Below the pieces are notes generated by a model, which was not told the DNA's origin, made no database searches, and saw only the letters and a program-made list of their open reading frames with translations. Positions 1-10,528 of a stretch of 64,000 bases of DNA are shown in pieces (within the stretch, counting starts at the first letter, position 1; every line of letters begins with the position of its first letter). A program made the position numbers and the translations under genes. The DNA is from Conchocele bisecta (lineage: Eukaryota > Mollusca > Bivalvia > Lucinida > Thyasiridae), in assembly GCA_029237695.1 (NCBI GenBank), contig CM055278.1, positions 68,749,188 to 68,813,187 of the forward strand. The letters run 5' to 3'.

Positions 1-300
1 AACTTGATATCAAAATACACTAGCCTGGTATTCTATTTATCAGGTAACGTTTTATGCTCGAAAATGACCACAGATGACGTCGTATTCTATGGACAGAACG
101 CGGACTTGTTTACGCTGCGTCATTACACTGACATCATTCGGTAACGTCACGTGACGTCATCCGACCAATGGACCGTCAGTTTTCACTTCGTTGTAACCCG
201 GATGTTTATATCAGGTCAATGCCTGATACAACAATTTGTTATCAGTCAGTACGTATTCGGTCAATACATGGCAGGTTACCTGATAAAAAACGTACACATT
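1..300. mobile_element. Family H repeat, cut by window edge
   Basis: The window opens inside this repeat, at the GATATCAAAATACACTAGCC end. The body, with its GACGTCGTATTCTATGGAC and CACGTGACGTCATCCGACC segments, reappears in reverse orientation at 41661-42024 and in diverged form at 7849-8155. It ends near a GCAGGTTACCTG motif. No coding sequence was recognised. Boundaries are approximate. Confidence 0.6.
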
Positions 301-1126
301 CAAGTGGAGTTATATTTCCATTTAAACGACCTAAAACGACTTGCCTTAATTCGTGACGCACTGACTTGTAATTAAGAGGATCAAAATATGCAATTAAACT
401 ATTGATGTCAGATAACCTAGAGTGCCTCCATTGATATTATAGCTTCCATTTAATCGTAATGGGTTTTATGTATTTACAAATGGTGTGCATATCATCTTGT
501 ATTTAAATTTGAATGGACAGTTGCAAATAGTAAGCAAATTGGTGGTATAAACTTGTACATGATCGAATATGTTTTGTACATGACTGTCAACTTATACTAT
601 GGATTTGAGTGCATAAATATGACATTTTATTGTTCGAAAACATCAACAAATAGTGATACTACAATTAATAATTGCAAACAACTAGGTCACGAATGCGCAT
701 CGCAATGTTTAAAGAGTATCATGTTTATAGTGTGGCTAGTTTTTATTGGCGGATGCTTTGATCAGAAGTTTTATTTATGGACCTTTGACGTATAATCTCA
801 TTAAAGGGTTGCAACCGATTATCTTGTTTATGCCCCCACCAATTTATTAGGGGTGTGGGGGGCATTATGTTATGTTTCTGTTTTCTCAATTTCTCCTTAA
901 TTCCTTCACCAATTTCAATAATATTTGCCCACAATGTCTGTCTAGAGAAGGTGCTTTGTTTCGCATATGACCCTGTCGGTCGGTCGGCCGGTCGGCTGTT
1001 TGCTGCTTGCCTTCGGTCGGACGGTATTTTCTAGTTTGTTGTATGTTGTATGTACGTATCTTACTGCTAAACTGTAACGTATAAACTTTTACAAAAGCTG
1101 GAAATTATCATGCGTAATCCAGACCT
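300..1126. other. Intergenic, nothing recognised
   Basis: AT-rich sequence with only short open frames and no recognisable protein. A short GGTCGGTCGG-type simple repeat lies near 980-1020. Confidence 0.5.
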
Positions 1127-1430
1127 GTAGCCTATTTCACCAACATTGCCAAGTATACTTATCTAGCAAAGTATACTTTGAGGGAGTAATCATTTATTTC
1201 CCCCAAAATGCATTATGTCATATAGAACTAACTACTGCATATATTTGATGATTAAAAGTATGCAAATCATTATACTGAATGTATTACTTTATCACAGCCA
1301 AAATGGCTGTGATAATGTAATAAATTCAGTATAATAAAAAATAATAAATTTATCCTAAAATTGAAAATTTCTCCCTCAAAGTATACTTTGCTAGATAAGT
1401 ATACTTTGCAATGTTGGTGAAATAGGCTAC
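1127..1430. mobile_element. Family A fold-back MITE, copy 1
   Basis: The outer inverted repeat of about 60 bp begins GTAGCCTATTTCACCAACAT and carries two AAGTATACTT palindromes. An inner palindrome at the exact centre (TATCACAGCC, AAAA, GGCTGTGATA) is flanked by TTATACTGAAT arms. The right end is the reverse complement of the left. Six more copies lie in the window. It is non-coding, so a non-autonomous element moved by a transposase elsewhere is the natural reading. Confidence 0.85.
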
Positions 1431-1651
1431 TGATTTTGGAGAGAAACTAAGAAAACAACAGCAGGCGATCAAGTGTTAAATAAATGCATCTGTGTTGCTA
1501 CACAATATATATATGTGGTCGAGTATAGTTGTTGATTAGACATAATGATATATTGCGTTTTCACATCTGAGTTGGTATTTCCATCAGAATTGTGTTGTTT
1601 AACACATTATGAAATTGACTTCATATTCCAATTAGCCCTGGGTAAATATCA

Positions 1652-1907
1652 GGGGGCCGTTTCACTAAACTTCGTACGACTAAAATGTGCAACATTATGA
1701 AAATTGTAAATTTCACATTATCAATGATTTCTTGTAAACACTTATTTGATTTACATTTATTAAGCATAGGCTGCAGCATATGTTAAATAAATATAAATCC
1801 ATCAATTTAAATTTCAAGGTTATACCAAATTGGCACTTACGAACACTTTAGTCGTAAAATTTCACTTACGAACATTTTAGTCGTACGAAGTTTAGTGAAA
1901 CGGCCTC
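1652..1907. mobile_element. Family B TIR element, copy 1
   Basis: Terminal inverted repeats: GGCCGTTTCACTAAACTTCG at left and the complementary CGAAGTTTAGTGAAACGGCC at right. The interior contains a TTTATTGAGCATAGGCTC-type stem. It is non-coding. Other copies lie at 6190-6666, 9093-9489 and 36618-36678. Confidence 0.8.
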
Positions 1908-1978
1908 ATGGTGCCTACATATCTGGTTCATCTACACGTAACAGTGAGTTCGCTTGTTTGGCAGTCGTAGGTTGCAAG

Positions 1979-2060
1979 TTCATCTGATTGTACGTTGTTG
2001 GCTACCAATTCATCTGATTGTAAATCGTTTGTTACAAGTTAATCTGATTGTCAGTCATGT
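1979..2060. repeat. Short 30-bp minisatellite
   Basis: Three consecutive units begin CATCTGATTGTA or AATCTGATTGTC, spaced 30 bp apart (near 1979, 2009, 2039). Confidence 0.6.
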
Positions 2061-2424
2061 TAGACGTAGTAATCAATTAGAAATGTTTAACCGTGGATGT
2101 ATATGTATGTGATTGTCAATATGCCATGTGCCAGGACATTAGATGACAAATAGTTGCCAATTTGGTTAAATTTGTACGATTGCCAATCACGTATTTGTCA
2201 CACTGTGACGGAAATTCAGGAGTATTGATTTAATGTAAACGAGTTTACTGATATCATATTGCCTCGTTTCTTACGAAATACGTCAATGAGTTTAATAAAT
2301 AGCATATTAAGTCAATGCACATCTTATTTATTGTACGATCTCAGCATCAGCCATTGTTAAAAAGTGCACTGGTCATCTAACGAGCTGTCATAGTCTTCGA
2401 AAGTCCATGGTATGCAGTAAGTAT

Positions 2425-2770
2425 AAGTTATTCTTCACATATTGGATTTTTAAGGAATTAAATGTGTTGCTTATAGTTCGCCCTACTTTCTAAGCCAATC
2501 GCTGGGCAACATTGTGCTCCACTTATTTCACATATTGCAAGGTTTAACCCAAATAAGTTACATATTACCACATTTAATGATTAACTGTTCGACAGGAAAT
2601 TGAAAATCAATACGTGGATGGGACATTGCATTGTACACTTGGCTGAATTATAAGTATGTTATTATTCACATAAAATGTTGGGGTTTTCAGGAACTAAATG
2701 CTGCGGTCGCTTGCGCTCCCTCACATTTATTTCCTTAAAAATCAAATATGTGAACAATAACTTATATATA
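2425..2770. mobile_element. Family J repeat, copy 1
   Basis: Bounded by CACATATTGGATTTTTAAGG near 2436 and the complementary AAAATCAAATATGTGAACAA near 2740. Contains AAGCCAATCGCTGG and CACATATTGCAAGGTTTAACC segments that recur at 8268-8525 and 39913-40200. Non-coding. Confidence 0.65.
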
Positions 2771-2817
2771 CAGTGTACATGTAGAAAGCTTCCGAGGAAC
2801 AGACAGGTGAATTCCAG

Positions 2818-3085
2818 TAGCCTATTTCACCAACATTGCAAAGTATACTTATCTAGTAAAGTATACTTTGAGGGAGAAATTCTCAATTTAAGGATAAGTT
2901 TATTAATTTTTATTATACTGAATTTATAATGTAATAAATTCAGTATAATAATTCTGCATACTTTTAATCATCAAATATATACAGTGGTTAGTTCTATATG
3001 ACATAATACATTTCGGGAAAAATAAATGATTACTCCCTCAAAGTATACTTTGCTAGAAAAGTATACTTTGCAATGTTGGTGAAAT
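2818..3085. mobile_element. Family A MITE, copy 2 (right end truncated)
   Basis: Starts GTAGCCTATTTCACC, with the interior in the opposite orientation to copy 1. The right arm stops at GGTGAAAT and lacks AGGCTAC. It runs directly into CACAGGTGGAAGACTCGG, a sequence also found at 37858, so the end was lost at that junction. The central palindrome is deleted compared with other copies. Confidence 0.8.
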
Positions 3086-3511
3086 CACAGGTGGAAGACT
3101 CGGACCTATGACACCAAAAAAATGCCTATTAAAAATATCCCATTACCCCACCCACTTGGTACTCGTACAGTACCATATTCTATTTATAAAGGTGAGTATA
3201 AATATGGCTATTATAGAAAGAGCCCTCTCTTTTCCGGCTCGCACAAACACAATAAACATCGATTAAATGTATGACTTATGTCTCTGGCAATCGATAAAGG
3301 TATTAGGTGTGTGAATATACTCACTTCAAATCGCTGTTTCCAGCATTTATTCAGTTATTCGCATTTTGTATACCCCATCCAAAGCGAAATTTGCGTGTAC
3401 GAAAGAATCTCACACAGAATCGGAGGCCGTCCGGCGCAGATTATCGGTCATATTTGGCCGATAGCTGATCGCCAGCTCAAACAAAAGTCATGCACCATGA
3501 CCATATACATT

Positions 3512-3871
3512 AATAATTCCAGCACAAACATATTTACACAATTCCCTAACATTTGATTGGCCCGTAGCAAGTCTCTGTCCAAAATTTATATCCCAGTAAA
3601 CTCCCACGCCGAACTACTTTACGTAACCGTGAGGCGCAGTTAAAATAATTCTTAAGAAAACGGAAAATAAACACATTTTCTTGATGAATTTGTTTCAAAT
3701 GCTGGAATTATAAGGAATGAATGGCCTTTTTGTGGAATTTATCGAGGATATAAACTTGGAAAAGTCGCGGGAATACTGGACGAGGCCTTCCGGCCTTCGT
3801 CCAGTATTCCCGCGACTTTTCCAAGTTTATACCCCGATAAATTCCACAAAAAGGCCATTCATTCCTATAAT
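3512..3871. mobile_element. Family M hairpin repeat, copy 1
   Basis: A unique-looking left part (AATTCCAGCACAAACATA...) is followed by an inverted repeat. GGAATGAATGGCCTTTTTGT near 3714 pairs with its complement near 3850, through GAATACTGGACGAGGCC. A second copy lies at 4661-5054. Confidence 0.75.
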
Positions 3872-4660
3872 ACATTAGAAACTCCAACAATTCTGCAGAG
3901 AAAATGTAATCGGACTAAGTTTAAACAACGTTCGATTCCGTCCGATTACAATTTCTCTGCAGAATGTTCAGACTAACTACACACGTAATACTGCTAATTT
4001 GGTATTGGCGAACATGGTCATCATTAAAAGGAAGACACCGCAGTCGTATTGATGAGAAACAAAGACCACGTGATCCCATACGTGATCACATACCATGTAG
4101 ACAGTATATTAAAATGTGTCCATAGTGTATCCAATGAATAACGTCATCTGCTGTTGCGTAGTGTGATAAAACAAAACTTTTATATTTGTATATTTAAAAC
4201 TGCGTGTGGAGTCGGATGGACTTTTCAGCACATTTAGCAGACTTAATGTTTTCAATACCACAAACGCAATTACAGGATATATTTTATCAGATAATTTCAT
4301 AAACTTAGATATCCATGTGTGGTCTGAAATTAAGCTTCCTGAAGTTTTAGTCATGTAGTCGTTTTGTCGCAGTTCATGCATGAAACAGAAATGTTGCCGG
4401 CAAATAGCGTGCTGCTATCAAACAGTCATGGAGTCTAATGCAGACTAATGTCATTAAATGACGTCAAAAAAACTTTAAAACATTAAACAATCAAAATGTC
4501 GCGCAACGTCACGTGACTAATGGATTTATTGAAACATGCACTGATCCAAAAATCGAATTATGGATATCCAAAAGTATACATGTACTTACATGCATCGATA
4601 TCTAAAAATCGATTTATTGATACCCATATATCGAATAATTAATTATGGATATCCATTATC
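3872..4660. other. Spacer between the two family M copies
   Basis: A short inverted pair TTCTGCAGAGAAAATGTAATC / GATTACAATTTCTCTGCAGAA lies around 3890-3965. GATATC-rich AT sequence is at 4545-4660. No gene recognised. Confidence 0.4.
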
Positions 4661-5054
4661 CAATAATTCCAGCACAAAAATATTTACACAATTCCCTAAC
4701 ATATGATTGGCCCTCTGTCAAAAATTTATATCCCAGTAAACTCCCACGCCGAACTACTTTCCGTAACCGTGAGGAGCAGGTAAAATAATTCTTAAGAAAA
4801 CGGAAAATAAACACATTTTCTTGATGAATTTATTTCAAATGCTGGAATTATACGGAATGAATGGCCTTTTTGCGGAATTTATGGGGGATATAAACTTGGA
4901 AAAGTCGCGGGAATACTGGACGAGGCCTTTCTTAAAAAATTACAATTTTCGAGAAAAAAAAATTGTAATTTTTTATCGCTTCGTCCAGTATTCCCGCGAC
5001 TTTTCCAAGTTTATACCCTGATAAATTCCACAAAAAGGCCATTCATTCCTATAG
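4661..5054. mobile_element. Family M hairpin repeat, copy 2
   Basis: Close match to 3512-3871 over the left part and stem. The loop differs: it carries an additional palindrome, TTACAATTTTCGAG with its complement in AAAAATTGTAATTTTT. Confidence 0.75.
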
Positions 5055-5087
5055 TAGTCGAATTATGGATATCCATAAATGTTGCTG

Positions 5088-5313
5088 TAACTGGAGAAAT
5101 TGGGCTTATGTAATTTGTGACCAGTGTAGCTCCTGATCAAATAACACACTCTTGTAGCCGGATGACTATCTATATTTCATTGATTTCATTGATGCTCCAT
5201 TGATGAAATGGCGAAAAGAGCACATCCTGATCAGACTGTGCGGGTGCATATGCTGATCTTAATCGACACTGGTCGCCAAACCCATAAGCCCCATTTCTCC
5301 ATTCACAGCCATA
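5088..5313. mobile_element. Family D repeat in gene A intron 1
   Basis: Left end TGTAACTGGAGAAATTGGGC; right end is the near complement, CCCCATTTCTCCATTCACAG. Central GATCAGACTGTGC motifs. It ends only about 43 bp from the splice donor of gene A exon 1. Confidence 0.75.
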
Positions 5314-5357
5314 TTGATAAATACTGAATAAATAGAAAAACGGCGCCGCATATTTAC

Positions 5358-5649
5358 CTAGCATGACCATCCATGCCCACCCACGGTCTATTGGCACGGC
5401 CGTCGGTTTCCGTCTGGCCGGTTCGCTGCTTTGTTCCGCTCCTACCGGCACCTTCGTGTCATTCTGTGACGCGTTGACGTCATTCTGGACAACCGTGACG
5501 TCACGCGTGTCGTTGGATACATGCTCAGCTCCGATATCTCCATTAGCGCTCAGCAGTTTAGTATCGCTTTCGTCGTTTTCGTCCAATATGGTGTATTTGT
5601 CCCGTTCCGAATCTGGATCACGTGGGAGATTCTTGTCGCTTGTAACCAT
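5358..5649 (-). CDS. SLC16-like transporter gene A, first coding exon
   Basis: This exon encodes the 97-residue N-terminus of a monocarboxylate-transporter-family (SLC16, major facilitator) membrane protein. It opens with an ATG at 5649 and a long hydrophilic, acidic tail. It reaches the family signature as PIDRGWAWMVMLG, with Arg where DGGW usually has Gly. The exon then stops at CTAG|GTAAAT, a phase 1 donor at 5357-5356. Gene B exon 1 ends at the identical codon position (CTAG|GTAACT), which supports the boundary. Reading through the donor gives about 60 more residues of non-SLC16 sequence, so that is intron. No second exon was found in 1-5357, so the rest of the gene lies beyond the window edge or the exon is an orphan duplicate. 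Family assignment is firm; substrate is unknown. Confidence 0.8.
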
Positions 5650-5917
5650 TTTCTTTGTTAATCAATTACATGGTGTATTGACATTGTGTTGCCTGCAGTG
5701 TAAAAGGTTATATTCGCATGCATCCATATGTGTGTAACAATTCGTTATGATTTCGTCGTAAGTATGGCATTTTTGCTTTTAATACATCTTTAGCGACCTC
5801 ACAAAAATATATCAAAGTCAAAAGACTCGTGATAGTCGCCGAACACGGTTACTAGAAATACGTTAGCTAATTAATGGCACCTTACCACATTAAATGAAAC
5901 ACGCCATGTCATTTTGT
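5650..5917. other. Upstream region of gene A, no element resolved
   Basis: About 270 bp 5' of the gene A start codon. It probably holds a 5'UTR or promoter, but I see no convincing TATA or initiator signal. Confidence 0.3.
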
Positions 5918-6064
5918 ACCTTCGGACATCTGCGTAATTTCATGAAATACGTTTACAAAATTTACAATATTTTCCGTAAATGTCGTCAACTTTTGACGAC
6001 ATTTATGAAAAATATTGTAAATTTTGTAAACGTATTTAATGAAATTACTGATGTCCGAAAGTAT
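5918..6064. repeat. Fold-back palindrome, arms about 70 bp
   Basis: The left arm (CCTTCGGACATCTGCGTAAT..., ACAAAATTTACAATATTTT) pairs with the right arm (AAAATATTGTAAATTTTGT ... GATGTCCGAAAG). The tip is AAATGTCGTCAACTTTTGACGACATTT. It lies upstream of gene A. Confidence 0.75.
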
Positions 6065-6189
6065 AAAAACCACATGGCGTGTCTCATTTGTGGCCAGTAA
6101 AGATCCTTATACAACCAGAGATGGTACAAAACGGTCATCTACTGGCATGCACATGAAGACATAACACGAAGCTACCCTGGTCGAGGGCA

Positions 6190-6326
6190 ATACTGAGCCT
6201 ATGCTCAATAAATGTAAATCCAATAATTGTTTACAACTAAGAAGTGTTAATGTGAATTTTACAGACGATCATAAGTTTACACTAACGAACATTTTAGTCG
6301 TACGAAGTTTAGTGAAACGGCCCCCT
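6190..6326. mobile_element. Family B element, partial copy
   Basis: The right half of family B, ending CGAAGTTTAGTGAAACGGCC, with a TGAGCCTATGCTCAATAAA interior. Confidence 0.7.
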
Positions 6327-6348
6327 GCTACGGGCGGTACGGGATCTC

Positions 6349-6666
6349 TGGGGCCATTTTGCTAAACTTCGTACGACTAAAATGTTCGTAAGTGCAAACT
6401 TATGAACGTCTGTAAAATTCACATTAAAACTGTTTAGTTGTAAACAATTACTGGATGTATGTTTATTGAGCATAGGCTCAGTATTGCCCTTGACCAGGGT
6501 AGCTTCTGTCAGATTAATGTTTTCTTGTAAACTCGTATTGGAGTTACATTTATTGAGCATAGGCTATGCTCAATAAATGTAAATCCATCTATTGAAATTG
6601 ACAGCTGATCCTAAATTTGCACTTACGTACATTTTAGTTGTACGAGGTTTAGTGAACCGGGCCCCT
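6349..6666. mobile_element. Family B element, full-length diverged copy
   Basis: Left end GGGGCCATTTTGCTAAACTT, right end GAGGTTTAGTGAACCGGGCC. The interior holds inverted TTTATTGAGCATAGGCT stems at 6460-6480 and 6555-6585. Confidence 0.7.
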
Positions 6667-6694
6667 GCAGAGTTACTTCCCGTAACTAGCATAG

Positions 6695-6800
6695 TCCGTG
6701 TTCAGACTGCGCGGATACGCATCTCCGCGATCAGACTGTGCGGATACGCATCTCCGCGATCAGACTGTGCGGGTGCGCAGGCTGATCTAGGACTTCGCTT
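6695..6800. repeat. Tandem GATCAGACTGTGCGG short repeat
   Basis: Three spaced copies of (T)CAGACTG(T/C)GCGGATACGC near 6713, 6731 and 6763. These resemble the central stem of family D elements. Confidence 0.5.
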
Positions 6801-7491
6801 GTCGTGTAAGGTTCCTTTTCTCAGCATGTGGCCTTTAAATCACAACGTGTCGTCTGCTTCAGTATGCACCTGTGCAATGTGGTATGTCAATATTTAACAT
6901 AGTGTTGTCATATTGATATTCGTAAAATTTATAATCTATACTATACTTCACAGCAAGCGTGATATTTCTCATTTCTGTCTACCAGGCATATATTGAATGT
7001 ACAACAACATACTAATTGTATTGCCACAAGCAACTATACTTGTTCTACAGATATGTTTAGCAGACGAAAAAACGCTTACGCATGCGACCTACGTATGTAG
7101 GTTACCTATACTAGCATGTAACACTTAAAAGTCCTTATTACATATTAGGATACATGTACACCAACACATCAACACACTAACTAAAATGATTATTCGGTTG
7201 TAAAAGTCCGTTTAAATATAAACCGATAAGTCCTCGCGCTTGTACACATCCACAGCACGCGTCGCTGTGTGTAGCCTAGCTGGCATATATATGTGTAGCG
7301 TACGACTGCTTTACCGCCTAAGCGCACATTGGATAACCCTCCGCGTATGTCGTATGGTATAAAAATAGCTCCATGTAGCATGCACGCGCTCCAATGGCGG
7401 GAAATGTACGTGACATGCACCTGCTATTTAAGCCAGCGTTGACCTACATCTTTCTCAGTATCTTCGGAAATACTGGAGCAGATTCGAGGCG
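6801..7491. other. Intergenic, nothing recognised
   Basis: AT-rich sequence without coherent coding potential or a matched repeat. Confidence 0.4.
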
Positions 7492-7831
7492 ATAGAGCGC
7501 ACAGGCACTTTGTGGTATGAATGATAAAACGCTCTTTAAATCATACCCATTTTTACTCTGATATTAAATATCTACAAGGTAGGACACTCGCCATCTTTTC
7601 AACCAACGGAAGTGAATTAATTAACTTGGGCCCGGCTCGCTAATTCAGTAATTGTAACGCGCGTTACAATTACTGAATTAGCGAGCCGGGCCCAAGGTAC
7701 ACCAGTACCACTTCCGTTGGTTGAAAAGATGGCGAATGTCCTTCCTTGTAGATATTTAATATCAAAGTAAAATTGGGTATGATTTAAAGAGCGTTTTGTC
7801 TTTCATACCACAAAGTGCCTGTGATAGAGCG
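7492..7831. mobile_element. hAT-like fold-back MITE with 8-bp TSD
   Basis: The element body is 7500-7823. The ends are CACAGGCACTTTGTGGTATG and its exact complement, CATACCACAAAGTGCCTGTG. It is a near-complete inverted repeat with arms of about 160 bp, meeting at GTAACGCGCGTTAC. ATAGAGCG occurs directly on each side (7492-7499 and 7824-7831). An 8-bp duplication and CA(C)AGG-type ends are the hAT pattern. It is non-coding, so it would need a transposase in trans. Confidence 0.82.
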
Positions 7832-7848
7832 TAGAATAATCCCGAGTA

Positions 7849-8155
7849 ATAGAGAATACCAGACTAGTGCCTTTTGATATCAAGTTGGCAAGCAAGGCTA
7901 GGAAACGCGTAGGAATTCCGAGGCTTGCCGATGAATTCCTACCGTTTCCGAGCCGAGTCTGGTAAGCTTGATATAAAAAATAAGCTATCATTGTATTCTA
8001 TTTATCAGGTAACGTTTACCGCTACAGGATGGACGAACAACTGCCGGTTTTCGTTGAAAAGAATGCCGACTTGTTTACGTTTACATCATTGCACTGGCGT
8101 CATTCGGCAACGTCACGTGGCATCGTTTGACCAATGGACGGTCAGCGAAGGTAGT
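7849..8155. mobile_element. Family H repeat, copy 2
   Basis: Begins GAATACCAGACTAGTGCC and contains TTTTGATATCAAG. An imperfect hairpin (GGAAACGCGTAGGAATTCC versus GGAATTCCTACCGTTTCC-type arms) is followed by the CGTCATTCGGCAACGTCACG body. Confidence 0.7.
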
Positions 8156-8267
8156 TGAGACGGCGATATGCGTATCTAGTTAATACCTATATAGTCGCCA
8201 TTTTTTTATGTAGATTTTCTCGACATAACTTCTGAACGACTAAATCCACTATAGCGACATCATCAGC

Positions 8268-8524
8268 ATGCCTTATAGTTCGCCCTACGTGTTAAGCCAA
8301 TCGCTGGACAATATTGTGCTCCACTTATTTCACATATTGCAACGTTAAAACCCAATAAGTTGTGTAATTACCAGATTTAATGATTAACTGTTTGCCACGA
8401 GATGGATAAGCAATACTCGCATAGGACATTGAATTGTACACTTGGCTGAACAATAAGTCAGTTATTGTTCACATATTGGATTTTTCAGGAACTAAATGCT
8501 GCGGTCTCTAGCGCTCCCTCGCAT
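8268..8524. mobile_element. Family J repeat, copy 2
   Basis: Shares TTATAGTTCGCCCTAC, AAGCCAATCGCTGG and CACATATTGGATTTTTCAGG with 2425-2770. Directly abuts a family C element at its right side. Confidence 0.65.
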
Positions 8525-8984
8525 TTAAAGGTACATCATCCGAGATATTTTCTGGCAAAATAAACATTCATTCACCATTAACCCACATATTGATTGGCAT
8601 TATTATACATTTTACATCAGAGGTAAATTTCCACACTGATAGCAGGGGCGATAACCGTGTTTCCTTAAAATGTTAACGGACATTACTATGTATTCACTGT
8701 ATTTATGTGTTGATCATACTTTATAATCTGTCGAAAATATAATTTGTTCAGGTATTGCATTTAATTAGTGTAAATAATGAAACAATATCATGCCTCATTT
8801 GCATATGAAAATCATAGCCTGATACCACCGCGAGTCACTATCAGTAAAATAAATATTACTAAATGATTATCATCTGTATAGCGGGCACTCGTAATTTTAG
8901 AACTGGTGGAATAGTGACACAATTATACACTTATGTACTTCCTATAAAGAAGGTTGTGCCTACTGAGTGGACATGTACCTTTAA
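8525..8984. mobile_element. Family C TIR element, copy 1
   Basis: Starts TTAAAGGTACAT and ends ATGTACCTTTAA. The body includes TTTTGCCAGAAAATATCTC-like and CCTCATTTGCATATGAAAA segments, shared with 56621-57131 and 60054-60562. The left inverted repeat is shortened relative to the other copies. Flanking TTAA is compatible with a TTAA target but could be part of the terminal repeat. Confidence 0.78.
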
Positions 8985-9092
8985 TTCCTAAAAAATCCAA
9001 TATGTTACCAATGTCTTATACATATAATGCGCTTTATCGCTTCAAAGTCTCTCCAGACGTTATTGAGAAATCTATGAAAATGAAGGCATCAT

Positions 9093-9258
9093 GGGGCCGT
9101 TTCACTAAATTTCGTACGACTAAGATGTTCGTAAATGCAAAATTATGATAGCCTGCAAATTTCACATTAACAATGTTTTATTGTAAACAATTATTGGATT
9201 TACATTTATTGAGCATAGGCTCAATACATGTAAATCCATCAATTGAAATTTCCAGACG
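9093..9258. mobile_element. Family B element, copy
   Basis: Left end GGGGCCGTTTCACTAAATTT with the GAGCATAGGCTC stem. The right end is eroded (GACGCGGGCCCC). Confidence 0.7.
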
Positions 9259-9266
9259 CGGGCCCC

Positions 9267-9489
9267 TGGGGGCCCGTCTCACTAACCTTCGTACGACTAA
9301 AATGTCCGTAAGTGCAAATTCAGGATCGTCTGGAAATGTAAATTGATGGATTTGCATGTATTGAGCATATGCTGCATATACATCCTATGCTCAATAAATG
9401 TAAATCCAATAAGTGTTTACAAGAAAACATTATTAATGTAATATTTACAGACTATAATTTTAGTCGTACAAAGTTTAGTGAAATGGCCC
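9267..9489. mobile_element. Family B element, adjacent copy
   Basis: Left GGCCCGTCTCACTAACCTTC, right GTTTAGTGAAATGGCC. Side by side with the previous copy, separated by 8 bp. Confidence 0.72.
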
Positions 9490-9807
9490 CAGGTGTCTAA
9501 ACAGCAAACACTCGTGACGTGAATTACCCATCATACTCGTGGCTGACACGTACTCCAGCGTACTGACTTCTGGCTGACACGGTAAGGTCGCATGTCAGCT
9601 GTTCGAACACTGTGACCTTCATAAGGCCAAACGTAGATAAGCTTAAGCTAATCGCAATTTGGTGAGAAAAGAAAACACTTAATATTATAGGGCTTATCTT
9701 TAATTCTAACTACATATAGTTCAGACTTTTATTTAATATTGAAAACACAGATGTTTTAGCGTGTCACGGATTGTCAGGTAATGTGTGTATATACATGAAA
9801 CACATTT
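9490..9807. other. Spacer, nothing recognised
   Basis: A GGCTGACACG motif occurs twice near 9540 and 9572. No coding evidence. Confidence 0.35.
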
Positions 9808-10097
9808 CTAACAGGCGCGTAACCAGGTTCGTGCTGAGGGAGTGCGCATTGAGCGGCGACAGCCGCGAATTGTCTAGGGGGTCCGGGGCTTGCCCCCCCC
9901 CCCCCCCACCTGAATTTATTTTGGATTAAAGAACACAATTCGATATATTATGCGAAATTTTATTTATTTTAGCAGAGAAATTACGAAATGTAGTTCTTAT
10001 TTTATCTAATAATTTGGAAATTTTAGGGGGTGCGTTCGCACCCGTCGCACCCCACCCCACCCCACCCCACCCACCCCCCTGATTACGCGCCTGTCTA
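9808..10097. mobile_element. TIR element with GGCGCGTAA ends and 3-bp direct flanks
   Basis: The body is 9811-10094. The ends are ACAGGCGCGTAACCAGG and CCTGATTACGCGCCTGT. CTA flanks both sides (9808-9810, 10095-10097). A 3-bp duplication suggests a PIF/Harbinger-type non-autonomous element, but the target is not the usual TWA. Contains C homopolymer and CACCC tandem runs. Confidence 0.65.
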
Positions 10098-10298
10098 AGC
10101 AATGTACAAAATAATTCAAATGCGCCCTGGTCTGATGATTATGTTATTTATCAAGGTCTTAAATTGATATTCACCACCGTTGTACGAAAATCCCTACCGA
10201 TCTGAAACGCATGTTCTGGATATTCTTCAGGGAAACGGGAAAAGCAAAAAACCGAGTAGGCTCGGAAACCGGGTGGGGACTGTGTATATCGTAGTTTA

Positions 10299-10528
10299 TT
10301 AACCCTTTGAACCCGAAAGCCCGCTATATCGGTTTATGCAAACAGTGCAGATCCAGATGAGTCTCATCAGGATCTGCACTTTTTGCAAGTAATTTTCACA
10401 TTTTTTAGAACAAAAACACCTACTTTTCATAAATGGACTAATCTGAAAATCATTTTGTGAACCATTGGATTGGTTGCAAAATTAACATGTCAAAATCCAT
10501 TCCAGGTACTTAGGGGTGAAAGGGTTAA
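10299..10528. mobile_element. Family F piggyBac-like MITE, copy 1
   Basis: TTAACCCTTTGAACCCG at left and GGGGTGAAAGGGTTAA at right. An internal short hairpin (CAGATCCAGATGAG / CTCATCAGGATCTG) is present. TTAA followed by CCC, with GGG before the second TTAA, is the piggyBac end pattern. Confidence 0.72.

Noticed and set aside
5363..5737. Plus-strand 124-codon frame over gene A exon 1
   Set aside because: Antisense shadow of the GC-rich SLC16 exon; no domain.
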